DNA of 35,660 nt from Vulgatibacter incomptus_A (GCA_040391605.1 JBEBXK010000037.1:1-35660); one strand, 5' to 3'. Positions 1-7,921 are shown, counted from the stretch's first letter. Program-made: numbers and translations. The notes: generated by a model from the letters alone, not told the origin.

Positions 1-2
1 CC

Positions 3-587
3 GCGGCGAAGCTCGGCTTCTGGATCTTCCTCTGCACCGAGACGCTGATGTTCGGCGGTCTCTTCGTGGGTTACACCTATCTCCGCTCGCTGCATCCGGA
101 GATGTTCGCCGCGGCACACGAGACGCTCTCGATCCCTCTGGGGACCCTGAACACAGTGGTGCTGATCGGGAGCTCCTTCACCATGGCCATGGCCATCCGC
201 GCGGCCATGGTGAACAACCAGAAGCTGATGATGGCCTGCCTCTGGATCACCCTGCTGGCGGCAGCCGCCTTCATGGTGATCAAGCTCGGCTTCGAGTGGC
301 CTCATAAGTTCCACGAAGGGACCCTCCCGTCGAAGTGGTACACCTACGAAGGGCTGCGGGAGTTCACCGATCCCCACCTCTTCTACGGCCTCTACTTCGT
401 GATGACCGGCCTCCACGGCGTCCACGTGTTGATCGGCATGGGCCTGATCATCTGGCTGATCGTCCTGGGCAAGAGGGGCCGCTTCTACCGCGGCTACTAC
501 ACGCCCCTCGAGATCACCGGCCTCTACTGGCACTTCGTCGATCTCGTCTGGATCTTCCTCTTCCCCCTCTTCTACCTCGTAGGTTGA
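3..587 (+). CDS. ctaE: Cytochrome c oxidase subunit III (5' end outside window)
   Basis: This is the C-terminal part of the heme-copper oxidase subunit III, an integral membrane subunit of the terminal oxidase that passes electrons from cytochrome c to oxygen. The frame is open from base 3 (reads AAKLGFWIFLCTETLMFGGL), so the ATG at 48 is internal and the true start is upstream of the window. Visible family features are several hydrophobic helices, the FWIFLxTE segment, the GLHGVHVLIG motif with paired histidines, and the ending YWHFVDLVWIFLFPLFY. The next gene starts 8 bp after the stop and encodes subunit IV, so this is the tail of a cox operon. An alternative is subunit III of a related quinol oxidase (CyoC); sequence alone does not fully separate them. 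Confidence 0.93.
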   Translation, partial: AAKLGFWIFLCTETLMFGGLFVGYTYLRSLHPEMFAAAHETLSIPLGTLNTVVLIGSSFTMAMAIRAAMVNNQKLMMACLWITLLAAAAFMVIKLGFEWPHKFHEGTLPSKWYTYEGLREFTDPHLFYGLYFVMTGLHGVHVLIGMGLIIWLIVLGKRGRFYRGYYTPLEITGLYWHFVDLVWIFLFPLFYLVG

Positions 588-595
588 AAAGAGCC

Positions 596-1012
596 ATGGC
601 GCACGACTCCAACGTCAACATCGACGAGCTCGATCACGATCCGCTCCCCGTGAAGACCTATCTGGCGGTCTTCGGTGGGCTGCTCTTCCTCACCTTCATC
701 ACCGTCTTCATTGCTCAGTTCCACTTCGGCGAGTGGAACCTGGTGGTGGCCATGGCCGTCGCCATCGCGAAGGCCAGCCTGGTGGTCCTCTATTTCATGG
801 GCCTCAAGCACGACGGCGACAAATTCAACGCGGTGGTCTTCCTCACCGGACTCTTCTTCCTGGGCGTCTTCGTCGGCCCGACCATGTGGGATCACTACAC
901 CCGCGACAAGGTCGATGCGGATCGGGGCACCTACGTGAAGGTGACGCGCGACGGCTACCCTCCGGGCGTCTCCGTGCCGCTCGCCCCCACCGAGGGCGCT
1001 GCAGCCAAATAG
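596..1012 (+). CDS. Cytochrome c oxidase subunit IV (prokaryotic type)
   Basis: A 138-residue membrane protein with three predicted transmembrane helices (about residues 22-44, 49-70 and 78-98), the usual size and layout of the bacterial COX IV / CtaF / CyoD-like small subunit (PF03626). These subunits are not catalytic and help assemble or stabilise the oxidase. The motif KASLVVLYFMGLKHD in helix 2 is typical of the family. A hydrophilic tail of about 40 residues follows the last helix. The ATG at 596 lies 8 bp after the subunit III stop, behind a short purine-rich stretch (AAAAGAG). It is the last gene of the operon; a hairpin follows 30 bp later. Confidence 0.88.
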   Translation: MAHDSNVNIDELDHDPLPVKTYLAVFGGLLFLTFITVFIAQFHFGEWNLVVAMAVAIAKASLVVLYFMGLKHDGDKFNAVVFLTGLFFLGVFVGPTMWDHYTRDKVDADRGTYVKVTRDGYPPGVSVPLAPTEGAAAK

Positions 1013-1043
1013 CGCTCCGGCCACAGCAGCTCCCCCGCGATCC

Positions 1044-1080
1044 GAACGCCGTCGCCGAGCAGGTTTCGACGACGGCGTTC
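1044..1080 (+). terminator. Hairpin terminator of the cox operon
   Basis: An 11-bp perfect stem, GAACGCCGTCG (1044-1054) and CGACGGCGTTC (1070-1080), with a 15-nt loop, lies 31 bp after the subunit IV stop and before the convergent kinase gene. No clear T run follows, so termination may be Rho-assisted or bidirectional. Confidence 0.6.
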
Positions 1081-1151
1081 TCATGGGAGCGGTGGTAGAA
1101 AAGGGCTCCGTCCTCCTGGAGCGTTCCGATGTGGCGAGGCCGCGAGTGACG

Positions 1152-2627
1152 TCAGTCTCTTGGGGCCAAGGGGAGCAGGGCGCGGAAGGTCGAGCCGACC
1201 CCCGCCTCGCTCTCCACCTCGATCCGGCCGCCCTGGGATTCCACCAGCCGCTTCGCCACCGAGAGCCCCAGACCCACCCCTGGGATCTTGTCGTGGCGCA
1301 GGCGGAGAAAGGGCTCGAAGATCTTCGCCTGGGATTCCTCGGGGATCCCGACGCCGTGATCTTCCACCTCGATCACCGCTTCGTCTCCTTCGCTCCGCAA
1401 GGAGACCTTCACCTCACCACCCTGTGGCGAGTACTTGATCGCGTTGCTCACGAAGTTGTTGAGCACCTGGCCGATGCGGGTCTCGTCGCAGCAGACCAGC
1501 ACCGGCCGCGCCGGCACCTCCACTACGATCGGATGGAGATCCGAGGCGTCCTCGAAGAGGCTCGCCGTCTCGCGGCAGGTCTCGACCAGATCGTGGACCG
1601 CCAGCTCCAGGCTGAAGTGGCCTCCCTCGATCTTGCCGATCTCCACCAGGTCGCCCACCATCCGGTTGAGCCGCTCCACCTGGGTGCGCAGCCGCCGCTG
1701 CTCCTTGCGGAGCTGCTCCTCTGTCGGGGGCCCCACCTTCGCCCTGCGCTCCGCCAGGTCCACCGTCGCCTTCAGCGCCGAGAGCGGATTGCGCAGGTCG
1801 TGGGCCACGGAGAGGAAGAAGTCGCTGCGACTCTGCCGCTGCTGATCGAGGGTGTCGGCCAGGCGGTTGAACGAGCGGCCCATCTCCTCGAGCTCGATGG
1901 GGCCGGACTCGGGCGCCCTGACGTCGAGATCCCCCGACGCGTAGGCCGACAGCGCCTCCCGCTGCCGCTGGAAGGGGAGGAAGATCCCGTGGCGGGCCGC
2001 GATCAATAGCAGCAGGATCGTCAGGGGGAGCACGGCGATCACGATGACGGAGATATGCGTGATCGCGAGGGAGGAGTCGACGATATGCCGTCGCTTCACC
2101 TCCGCCGAAGCCTCGCTCTCGTCGAGGAAGGCATCGGCAGCTTCCAGCGCAGCGTCGAAGGCCATCGACGCGAGGGCGACCCGCGCGGCAGGGGAGAGGC
2201 CTGGCGGTGCCGGTGCTTTCGTCTCCGCGAAGTAGTCGTCGACCAGGTCCTGGGCGTCGGCGAAGAGCACCTGACTCTCGACGCCGTCCAGGTTGTTGCC
2301 CGCCACCGAGAGCCAATGTCGGGTCCCCTCCTCCGCCTCTCGCAGCGCGTCCGCGTGATGGGGCAGGCCGGTCTCCATGAGGAGGAGCCTCTCGCGGCTG
2401 TACCTGTAGAGGTGGACCCTGACCTCCCCCATCGCCCGGATGCTCTCTACCTCCGCCCGTACGCTGAGCATGATGCGATCGACTCGGCTGTTGAGGATCA
2501 CCTGGGCGATCGAGGCGCCAACGGTGATGATCCCCAACGAGAGCATCGTGATCAGCACGATCCCTCGGATGCTCACCCTGCTGGTAGTCCTGCTCGCGCC
2601 GAACGGCGCTTCCGATGCCGTCGCCAT
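1152..2627 (-). CDS. Membrane-bound sensor histidine kinase
   Basis: A 491-residue two-component sensor kinase. Order of parts: transmembrane helix at about 20-44, a mostly helical periplasmic sensor of about 145 residues (45-188), second transmembrane helix at about 189-211, HAMP linker 212-265, HisKA dimerisation domain with the phospho-acceptor H276 in SVAHDLRNPLSALK, and an HATPase_c domain with N box (N395 in NFVSNAIKYSP), G1 (DHGVGIP) and G2 (GVGLGLSVAKR). The open frame extends further upstream, but the ATG at 2627 is preferred because the upstream residues run through repeat DNA and look non-coding. No response regulator is adjacent, so it is probably an orphan kinase. The periplasmic ligand is unknown. 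It converges on the cox operon; whether it controls it is not shown. Confidence 0.92.
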   Translation of the reverse strand: MATASEAPFGASRTTSRVSIRGIVLITMLSLGIITVGASIAQVILNSRVDRIMLSVRAEVESIRAMGEVRVHLYRYSRERLLLMETGLPHHADALREAEEGTRHWLSVAGNNLDGVESQVLFADAQDLVDDYFAETKAPAPPGLSPAARVALASMAFDAALEAADAFLDESEASAEVKRRHIVDSSLAITHISVIVIAVLPLTILLLLIAARHGIFLPFQRQREALSAYASGDLDVRAPESGPIELEEMGRSFNRLADTLDQQRQSRSDFFLSVAHDLRNPLSALKATVDLAERRAKVGPPTEEQLRKEQRRLRTQVERLNRMVGDLVEIGKIEGGHFSLELAVHDLVETCRETASLFEDASDLHPIVVEVPARPVLVCCDETRIGQVLNNFVSNAIKYSPQGGEVKVSLRSEGDEAVIEVEDHGVGIPEESQAKIFEPFLRLRHDKIPGVGLGLSVAKRLVESQGGRIEVESEAGVGSTFRALLPLAPRD

Positions 2628-2747
2628 GGGTGGGCCGATGATGACACAACTCGTGCCGCTACGACGCGCGAAGCGATGCAAGCCCCCATCGGCAGGTCCC
2701 TTCCGGGCCTGATGGAGACGATCACCCTCCGTGATTCCCGAACCTTC

Positions 2748-2889
2748 GAAGGACCTCCAGAAATCTACTGCGCACCCCGCCTGCTTCGTTGGACCTGCGC
2801 TCCGATGCTCACGCACTGAAGTGCGCTGCGCTTCGGTGCTCGCTCCGCCTCTCATCCGGAGCGCTCGCTACGATTTCTGGAGGTCCTTC
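2748..2889. mobile_element. 142-bp MITE-like element with 18-bp perfect terminal inverted repeats
   Basis: GAAGGACCTCCAGAAATC at 2748-2765 is the exact reverse complement of 2872-2889, enclosing 106 bp. The right end begins on the second base of the prfC stop codon (TGA at 2890-2888). The interior contains a 29-nt and a 36-nt segment that recur in inverted orientation near 4594-4759. No target-site duplication is evident. It could be a non-autonomous transposable element, or simply a long-range hairpin at the 3' end of prfC. Confidence 0.5.
2813..2882. repeat. Interspersed repeat, copy A (downstream of prfC)
   Basis: Two blocks, 2813-2841 (29 nt) and 2847-2882 (36 nt), recur in reverse complement at 4731-4759 (identical) and 4594-4629 (35 of 36 matches, by eye). 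The two blocks are 5 nt apart here and about 101 nt apart in copy B. Block one contains the short palindrome CACTGAAGTG. Together the copies form an inverted repeat pair bracketing prfC. Confidence 0.75.
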
Positions 2890-4513
2890 AGCGGACTGCT
2901 TGCACGGTGCCTCTGAGATCCAGCGGCGAGGTCATCAGGAAGCTGACCTTGGGGTTCTCCCGCTCCGCCACCCCCAGCTCCCAATCGTTGCGGAGCAGCA
3001 CCACCGGATGCTCGTCGACGTCGAGGACGTGGGTGCCGACGATGGCCCGGGCCGCCTTGGCCGCGTCCTCGATCCCGTCGAGCCAGCGTGCGTGGCTAAA
3101 GCCCAGCCGCTCCACCTGCACCTTCACCGAGTACTCCGCCTCGAGGCGGGCCTGGAGCACCTCGAGTTGGAGCACGCCGACCACGCCCACGATCGGATCG
3201 AGGGCGCCCTGGCCGCGGCGGAAGAAGATCTGCACGGCGCCCTCCTCCGCGAGCTGGCCCATCCCCTCCACGAGCTGCTTGCGCCGCAGCGGATCCTTCA
3301 GGTGGAGGGTCGCGAAGATCTCTGGCGCGAAGCGCGGCACTCCGACGAAGGCGGGGCCGCGATCCGAGGTGAGGGTGTCGCCGATCCGCAGCACATGCTG
3401 CGTGTCCACCAGGCCGATGATGTCGCCGGCGAAGGCCTCCTCCACCGCGACCCGATCCCGGCCCAGCACCGTATGCGCCGCCGCCAGCTTGAGCTCCTTG
3501 CCCAGCCTGGTGTGCTGGACCTTCATCCCCTTCTCGTATCGCCCCGAGCAGACCCGTACGAAGCAGAGGCGGTCGCGGTGGGAGGGATCCATATTCGCCT
3601 GGATCTTGAACACGAAGGCGGAGAAGGCCGGATCGGCCGCCTGCCTGTCCTCGCCATCCTGGGTCTCCCGAGGGCCGGGCGCCGGCGCCAACGAGAGGAA
3701 GCGATCGAGGAACGGACCGATGCCGAAGTTGGTGGCCGCCGAGCCGAAGAAGACGGGCGTCTGCTCCCCCGCGAGGAAGCGCTCCTTCGAGAAGGGCTCC
3801 GCCGCCGCGTCCAGCAGCTCCAGATCGTCGAGGAGCCTGGCGTGGAGCGAGTCTCCGAGCACGTCAGGGAGCGTCGGATCGTCCAGCTCCAACACCTCCT
3901 CGGCGACGATCTCCTGGCCGTGCTTCCCCGGCGAGAAGACGTGGACCTTGCGGTCGAGCCGATCGAAGACGCCGACGAAGCTCTTGCCCGAGCCGATGGG
4001 CCAGTCCAGCGGGACCGTGTCGATGCCGAGCACCTGCTCCACCTCCGACATCAAATCCAGCGGATCCTTGCCCTCCCGATCGCATTTGTTGATCAGGGTC
4101 ACCACCGGCGTCTTGCGCAGCCGCGCCACGTGGAAGAGCTTCTTGGTCTGGGGCTCCACGCCCTTGGCGTTGTCCAGCAGCATGATCGCCGAGTCCGCGG
4201 CGACCAGGGTGCGGTAGGTGTCCTCGCCGAAGTCCTGATGCCCCGGCGTATCCAGCAGGTTGCATTGCAGGCCCAGATGCTCGAATTGCAGCACCGAAGA
4301 CGACACCGAGATCCCGCGCTCCTTCTCGATCGACATCCAGTCCGAGGTGGCGTGGCGGCTGGTCCTGCGGCCCTTCACGCTCCCCGCCAGGTGGATCGCC
4401 CCCGAGTAGAGCAGCAGCTTCTCGGTGAGGGTGGTCTTGCCCGCGTCGGGATGCGAGATGATCGCGAAGGTGCGGCGTCTGGCCGCTTCGGCTGCAGTCG
4501 TTTGCTGGGACAT
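2888..4513 (-). CDS. prfC: Peptide chain release factor 3 (GTPase)
   Basis: A 541-residue translational GTPase of the RF3 class, which uses GTP to remove RF1/RF2 from the ribosome after termination. G1 P-loop at 20-28 (SHPDAGKTT), RF3/EF-G-type switch region RGISV at 66-70, G3 DTPGH at 88-92, G4 NKCD at 142-145. The remainder matches the RF3 domain II/III pattern (for example GVVGVLQLEV). Length is close to the usual 525-545. The ATG at 4513 is directly before a natural N-terminus; the Shine-Dalgarno sequence is weak (CCGAG). The gene stands alone between two repeat-rich gaps that carry inverted copies of the same repeat family, and its stop codon touches the inverted repeat of the element at 2748-2889. 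Confidence 0.96.
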   Translation of the reverse strand: MSQQTTAAEAARRRTFAIISHPDAGKTTLTEKLLLYSGAIHLAGSVKGRRTSRHATSDWMSIEKERGISVSSSVLQFEHLGLQCNLLDTPGHQDFGEDTYRTLVAADSAIMLLDNAKGVEPQTKKLFHVARLRKTPVVTLINKCDREGKDPLDLMSEVEQVLGIDTVPLDWPIGSGKSFVGVFDRLDRKVHVFSPGKHGQEIVAEEVLELDDPTLPDVLGDSLHARLLDDLELLDAAAEPFSKERFLAGEQTPVFFGSAATNFGIGPFLDRFLSLAPAPGPRETQDGEDRQAADPAFSAFVFKIQANMDPSHRDRLCFVRVCSGRYEKGMKVQHTRLGKELKLAAAHTVLGRDRVAVEEAFAGDIIGLVDTQHVLRIGDTLTSDRGPAFVGVPRFAPEIFATLHLKDPLRRKQLVEGMGQLAEEGAVQIFFRRGQGALDPIVGVVGVLQLEVLQARLEAEYSVKVQVERLGFSHARWLDGIEDAAKAARAIVGTHVLDVDEHPVVLLRNDWELGVAERENPKVSFLMTSPLDLRGTVQAVR

Positions 4514-4593
4514 GATCTCGGCTTTCTAACCGAGATCCAACGCCCGGAGCGAGCGATCCTTTCCGACGCATCACCTGCGGCGCGCGACAGGGT

Positions 4594-4759
4594 CTCCAGA
4601 AATCGTAGCGAGCGCCCCGGATGAGAGGCGTCTCGCCGACGGCGAGCAACGGCAGAGGGAGCCCTCTCGCGCAGAGCGCGAGATGAAGGGATCGCGCCCG
4701 CATCGCGGGGGCGATCCCTTCACTGGCTCAGAGCACCGAAGCGCAGCGCACTTCAGTGC
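4594..4759. repeat. Interspersed repeat, copy B (upstream of prfC)
   Basis: Inverted counterpart of copy A at 2813-2882. Blocks 4594-4629 and 4731-4759 match copy A in reverse complement, but the space between them is filled by about 101 bp of hairpin-forming DNA (4630-4730). Copy B lies in the 442-bp gene-free gap between the DUF2795 gene (stop at 4956) and prfC (start at 4513). Confidence 0.75.
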
Positions 4760-4818
4760 CTTTGAGAGAATCGCCTGCGCGCGGGGCGCAGGAGATTCTC
4801 TCACGCGCGCTGCGCGCG
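4630..4818. repeat. Cluster of strong palindromes (REP/BIME-like mosaic)
   Basis: Consecutive stem-loops are visible. CTCGCC-GAC-GGCGAG lies at about 4631-4645. CTCGCGC-AGA-GCGCGAG lies at about 4665-4683. A stem with 18-nt arms and one mismatch spans 4684-4722 (starts TGAAGGGATCGC, ends GCGATCCCTTCA). Another with 18-nt arms and one mismatch spans 4763-4803 (starts TGAGAGAATC, ends GATTCTCTCA). CGCGCGC-T-GCGCGCG lies at about 4804-4818. No gene is seen here. The arrangement resembles clusters of repetitive extragenic palindromes; no REP-associated transposase lies in the window. Confidence 0.65.
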
Positions 4819-4835
4819 AAGGGCCCTGCCAGCGT

Positions 4836-4911
4836 GGGGGGGGGGGGGGGGGGGGCGGGGGGGGGGGGGCGGGGGGGGGGGGCCACCCACCCCGCGGGGG
4901 GGGGGGGGGGG
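4836..4911. repeat. Extreme G homopolymer tract
   Basis: On the plus strand the sequence reads G20 (4836-4855), C, G13, C, G12, then a 13-nt C-rich interruption, then G16 (4896-4911). It is non-coding, 45 bp from the DUF2795 stop on its 3' side. Such runs could form G-quadruplexes. They are also a typical place for sequencing or assembly error, so the exact lengths should not be trusted. Confidence 0.7.
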
Positions 4912-4955
4912 TGTTGGGTGGAGAAAAGGTGCGCAGGAGATGTCTGGTGCCCCTA

Positions 4956-5255
4956 TCAGGGGTGGAGGGGATGGTCGCCCGTGGGCTCGGTCATCTCCTT
5001 GCCGATGTCGCCGCGGTGGTGGATGTCTTGGCGGCCCACGCCGATCCGGCCGTCGGCCTCGGCGAAGTAGCGCAGGGCCTCGTCGGCGCTCTGGTACTCG
5101 CGGTCCGGCATGAACCTGAGGAAGTTGATGGTGTCCGCTGGCGCGTCGGAGTCCTCGGCGGCGAGGACGAAATCCTGCCGGGTGGCGGGGTAGTCGACCA
5201 TTTGCAGGATCGCAGCCGGGCTCCGCTCCGGCCGCTCGTCGGTACCAAAGGCCAT
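4956..5255 (-). CDS. DUF2795 domain protein, small hypothetical
   Basis: A 99-residue soluble protein. The central stretch MVDYPATRQDFVLAAE followed by LRFMPDREYQSADEALRYF has the pattern of the DUF2795 family (a short helical domain with a YPAT...D...A motif and a LPDR.Y.s..D motif), whose function is not established. The tail after residue 70 is polar and Gly/His-containing. The ATG at 5255 has a good Shine-Dalgarno sequence (GGGAGG, 6 nt upstream). The gene is followed by the G tract and hairpin cluster rather than by another gene, and is separated from the upstream Nfu gene by a terminator, so it is probably transcribed alone. Confidence 0.72.
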   Translation of the reverse strand: MAFGTDERPERSPAAILQMVDYPATRQDFVLAAEDSDAPADTINFLRFMPDREYQSADEALRYFAEADGRIGVGRQDIHHRGDIGKEMTEPTGDHPLHP

Positions 5256-5389
5256 CGTCGTTGCCTCCCGGATGAGTGGTTGGGTTCACCCGGAAGATGC
5301 GCATCGAGGGAGCCGAACCGAAGCGGGGGCGCGGCGGGTTCGTCTGATCGCGCGCCGACGCCGCGGGCAGCCGGGCGCTCGCGTCGGCT

Positions 5390-5425
5390 GCGAAGAGAAA
5401 CGCCCCCGCGCCAGGCGGAGGCGTT
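5390..5425 (-). terminator. Rho-independent terminator of the Nfu gene
   Basis: Read on the minus strand, AACGCC-T-CCGC-CTGGC-GCGG-G-GGCGTT forms a near-perfect 11-bp stem (5399-5425) followed by TTCTCTTC. It lies 95 bp after the Nfu stop codon, in the 265-bp gap before the DUF2795 gene. Confidence 0.7.
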
Positions 5426-5520
5426 GGGCTTATGCGCGCTCCGTGCGGAGAGCCTCATCTGCGTCTGCGCTCGGTCGTGAATCTCCTCATCAACGAACGA
5501 GCGCCGGCCACCGGCTCCGA

Positions 5521-6081
5521 TCAGATCTGGACGACCTCGACGACCTCGGGGAGCTCCTCGCGGAGGCGGGTCTCGATCCCCATCTTCAGGGTCGCGGTGG
5601 AGCTGGGGCATGAGGAGCAGGCGCCCATCATGTAGACGTAGACCACGCCCTCGTGGAAGCGTTCGAACGTGATGTCGCCGCCGTCCATGGCCACCGCCGG
5701 GCGGACCTCCTCCTCGATGATCTCCCGGATCCGGGCCGCGGTGGGGCTGTCGTCGCTGTTGACCGCCGCGTTGGCCGCCAGGGCGGAGGGATCGACGGGA
5801 TGCTCGCCGGAGTCGAGGTGGGCGTGGAGGGCGGTGTGCACGCTGTCGTTCAGCGCGGCGGCGTCGGCCTGCTCGCCCATGGTCACCGTCACGAAGTTGG
5901 GTCCGACCATCACGGCCGTGACCCCTTCCACGTCGAAGAGCCGGTGGGGGAGCGGGGAGCTCTCGGCCGTCGCGCGGTCGAGGAAGTTGGCGGTGCCTCG
6001 GGGGAGGAGCTGCTTGCCGACCACATACTTCAGCGTGCTGGGGTTGGGAGTGAACTCCATCCGAATTGGATCCTGATTCAT
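5521..6081 (-). CDS. Nfu-type iron-sulfur cluster carrier protein
   Basis: A 186-residue protein with two domains. An N-terminal Nfu_N-like domain (about 1-90, starting with the family pattern RMEFTPNPSTLKYV) is followed by a C-terminal NifU-like domain (about 112-186) with the cluster-binding motif CSSC at 155-158. Proteins of this kind bind a labile 4Fe-4S cluster between two monomers and hand it to target enzymes. Two further in-frame ATGs lie upstream (6087, 6129), but the ATG at 6081 has the best Shine-Dalgarno sequence (GAGAGG, 6 nt away) and gives the expected N-terminus. It is a single gene with its own terminator; no other isc or suf genes are nearby. Confidence 0.92.
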   Translation of the reverse strand: MNQDPIRMEFTPNPSTLKYVVGKQLLPRGTANFLDRATAESSPLPHRLFDVEGVTAVMVGPNFVTVTMGEQADAAALNDSVHTALHAHLDSGEHPVDPSALAANAAVNSDDSPTAARIREIIEEEVRPAVAMDGGDITFERFHEGVVYVYMMGACSSCPSSTATLKMGIETRLREELPEVVEVVQI

Positions 6082-6192
6082 GATCATCCTCTCGCAATCG
6101 ACCTCGCCTGCGCGCGAGGGAAAGTTCAACGCCTCGATCTATAACGCCTCGGAGGCCTTCGCGCCTTCCGTTCCGTATCGTAACTCAATGGG

Positions 6193-6216
6193 CGGGAGGC
6201 GCCTGCACGCCTCCCG
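6193..6216 (-). terminator. Hairpin downstream of the cyclophilin gene
   Basis: CGGGAGGCG (6193-6201) and CGCCTCCCG (6208-6216) form a perfect 9-bp stem with a 6-nt loop, 70 bp past the stop of the cyclophilin gene and before the Nfu gene. No T run follows, so this is a probable rather than certain terminator. Confidence 0.45.
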
Positions 6217-6285
6217 AGCTGCCGATCGAATCGCCCCTCGACCCAGAGCCACGCGTGCTGCGCGCTACGGCCCCTTCTAGCGCTC

Positions 6286-7041
6286 TCAGTCGGCGGCGGG
6301 ATCGATGAGCGGCACGATCGAGGCGGACTTCACGTAGTCCATCATGGGAAAGTCCTTGCGAAGGTAGTCGTTGCCGCCGGTCTGGAGCTTCGCCTGATTC
6401 GGCCCCTTGCCCCGGGGCGCGCCCTCGCCATAGCCCTTGTAGAGGGAGTCCACCACCTCCATGCCCTCGACGACCACGCCGAAGGGCGCGAAGCCCATCT
6501 GGTCGAGGGAGCGGTTGTCCGAGTAGTTGATGAAGATCTGCGTGGTGCGGGAGTTTGGGCCGGAGGTCGCGAAGGAGACGCGCCCGCGGGTGTTCGGCTG
6601 GCCCACCGGATCGTCGGGGATCACCGCGTCGCGCCAGACCTCGGCGACCTTCGGATTGCCGCTGATCCCGAACTGCACCATGAAGCCGTCGATGGCCCGG
6701 AAGAACGCTACGTCGTCGAAGAAGCCGGCCCGCACCAGGTTGAAGATGCGCTCGGCGCCGTGGGGGGCCCAAGACCTGCGGACCTCGATCTTGAATGGGC
6801 CCTTGGTGGTCTCGAACTGCACCACGAAGCGGGCGGGGGCCTTGTCCGTAGCCAGGCTTGGATTCAGAAGGACGGCGTTCACCGCCCCGGCGACGGGCGC
6901 GGTCTTCGCTGGCGTCGCCTCCTTCGTCTGGCTGGCCTCGGCGGGGGCGGCTTCCTTCGCTGGGGCGGGGGCGCTCTCCGATTTGCAGCCGGCGAGGGCG
7001 GCGACGGCGAGGACCGTGAGGAGCAGGGTGGTGGTCTTCAT
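6286..7041 (-). CDS. Peptidyl-prolyl cis-trans isomerase, cyclophilin-type lipoprotein
   Basis: A 251-residue predicted lipoprotein. Residues 1-19 are a lipoprotein signal peptide ending in the lipobox LAGC (C19 would be lipidated). An Ala/Pro/Lys-rich linker runs to about 62, then a cyclophilin domain with the family signature FFRAIDGFMVQFG carrying the catalytic Arg, and TQIFINYSDN. It should catalyse proline isomerisation in the periplasm, anchored to a membrane. The open frame extends to 7137, but the ATG at 7041 starts the signal peptide and has GGAG six bases upstream. The C-terminal extension of about 45 residues ends in DYVKSASIVPLI. It is divergent from the thioesterase gene across a 246-bp gap. 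Confidence 0.92.
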   Translation of the reverse strand: MKTTTLLLTVLAVAALAGCKSESAPAPAKEAAPAEASQTKEATPAKTAPVAGAVNAVLLNPSLATDKAPARFVVQFETTKGPFKIEVRRSWAPHGAERIFNLVRAGFFDDVAFFRAIDGFMVQFGISGNPKVAEVWRDAVIPDDPVGQPNTRGRVSFATSGPNSRTTQIFINYSDNRSLDQMGFAPFGVVVEGMEVVDSLYKGYGEGAPRGKGPNQAKLQTGGNDYLRKDFPMMDYVKSASIVPLIDPAAD

Positions 7042-7287
7042 CGAGGACTCCATGCGAGAGGGCGAAGGATGGGTGGCAGCACGCGAGCCGGGCCCGCGGC
7101 GCTGCCGTACATCCTTCGCAAACGAGGAGCCGACCATAGATCATCCGGGGCCTGCTTTGGATCGGCCAATCGCAGGATGACTGCAGTTCGAGGGATCGGC
7201 CGGGCGAGCCAAGCGCGGCAGGCGAGCGGACGATGGGAGCCAGCTTCGGCGGCGCGCGAACGGCGCTTGGAGTAGGCTGCGGGGACG

Positions 7288-7755
7288 ATGAGCGAACTCA
7301 GCCTGCAGGAGCGATACGCTCCCAACAGCATCTGCTTCGGCTGCGGCCCGGCCAACGCCAAGGGCCTGCAGATCCACAGTGTCCCCAGAGGCGAGGAGGT
7401 CGTCGCCGACTGGCAGCCGGAGCCTCATCACGAGGCCTTCCCCGGCATGCTCAGCGGGGGCATCACCGGCACCCTCCTCGACTGCCACAGCAATTGGACC
7501 GCGGCGTGGCATCTGATGCGCGAGGCAGGCGACGACGCGCCCCCCTGCACCGTCACCGCTGAATACGCGGTGCAGCTGCGCCGGCCCATCCCCTCCGGCG
7601 AGACGGTCCACCTCGTCTCCCGCGTGGTCGAGTCCAGCGAAGATCGCGTGGTGGTCGAGGCGACCCTCGAGGCCGGCGGCAAGGTCTGCGCCACATCCCG
7701 TGGGACCTTCGTCGCGGTGAAGCCCGGACACCCCGCCTACCACCGATGGGGATGA
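7288..7755 (+). CDS. Hot-dog fold thioesterase, PaaI-like
   Basis: A 155-residue protein of the 4HBT/PaaI thioesterase type, which hydrolyses acyl-CoA or similar thioesters. The region HHEAFPGMLSGGITGTLLD corresponds to the family hot-dog helix motif (H...G..GGi...L.D), followed by the strand pattern TAEYAVQLRRPIPSGETV and VVVEATLEAGGKVCATSRGTFV. The N-terminus carries CFGCG, typical of a PaaI subgroup with a Cys pair near residues 16-19. The substrate cannot be told. The start ATG at 7288 follows a G-rich stretch. The next gene in the same direction is 167 bp away, so co-transcription is uncertain. Confidence 0.85.
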   Translation: MSELSLQERYAPNSICFGCGPANAKGLQIHSVPRGEEVVADWQPEPHHEAFPGMLSGGITGTLLDCHSNWTAAWHLMREAGDDAPPCTVTAEYAVQLRRPIPSGETVHLVSRVVESSEDRVVVEATLEAGGKVCATSRGTFVAVKPGHPAYHRWG

Positions 7756-7921
7756 GCCCGAGCGCCTCCGGTCCAAGGCCGACGAAGCAGGTGGGGTCGG
7801 CCCGCCCGTCGACCACCACTATCGATGTCGCCTCGTCACGGTTGGGGCGGATCGCCGGGACGTCTCACCGACCGATGACGTCGAGAGCCGCTCCCGCCTC
7901 GCCGCGCTCGGGGGAACGCCG

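Noticed and set aside
2789..4624. 611-codon plus-strand frame opposite prfC
   Set aside because: Antisense shadow of a clear prfC; its ends are repeat DNA.
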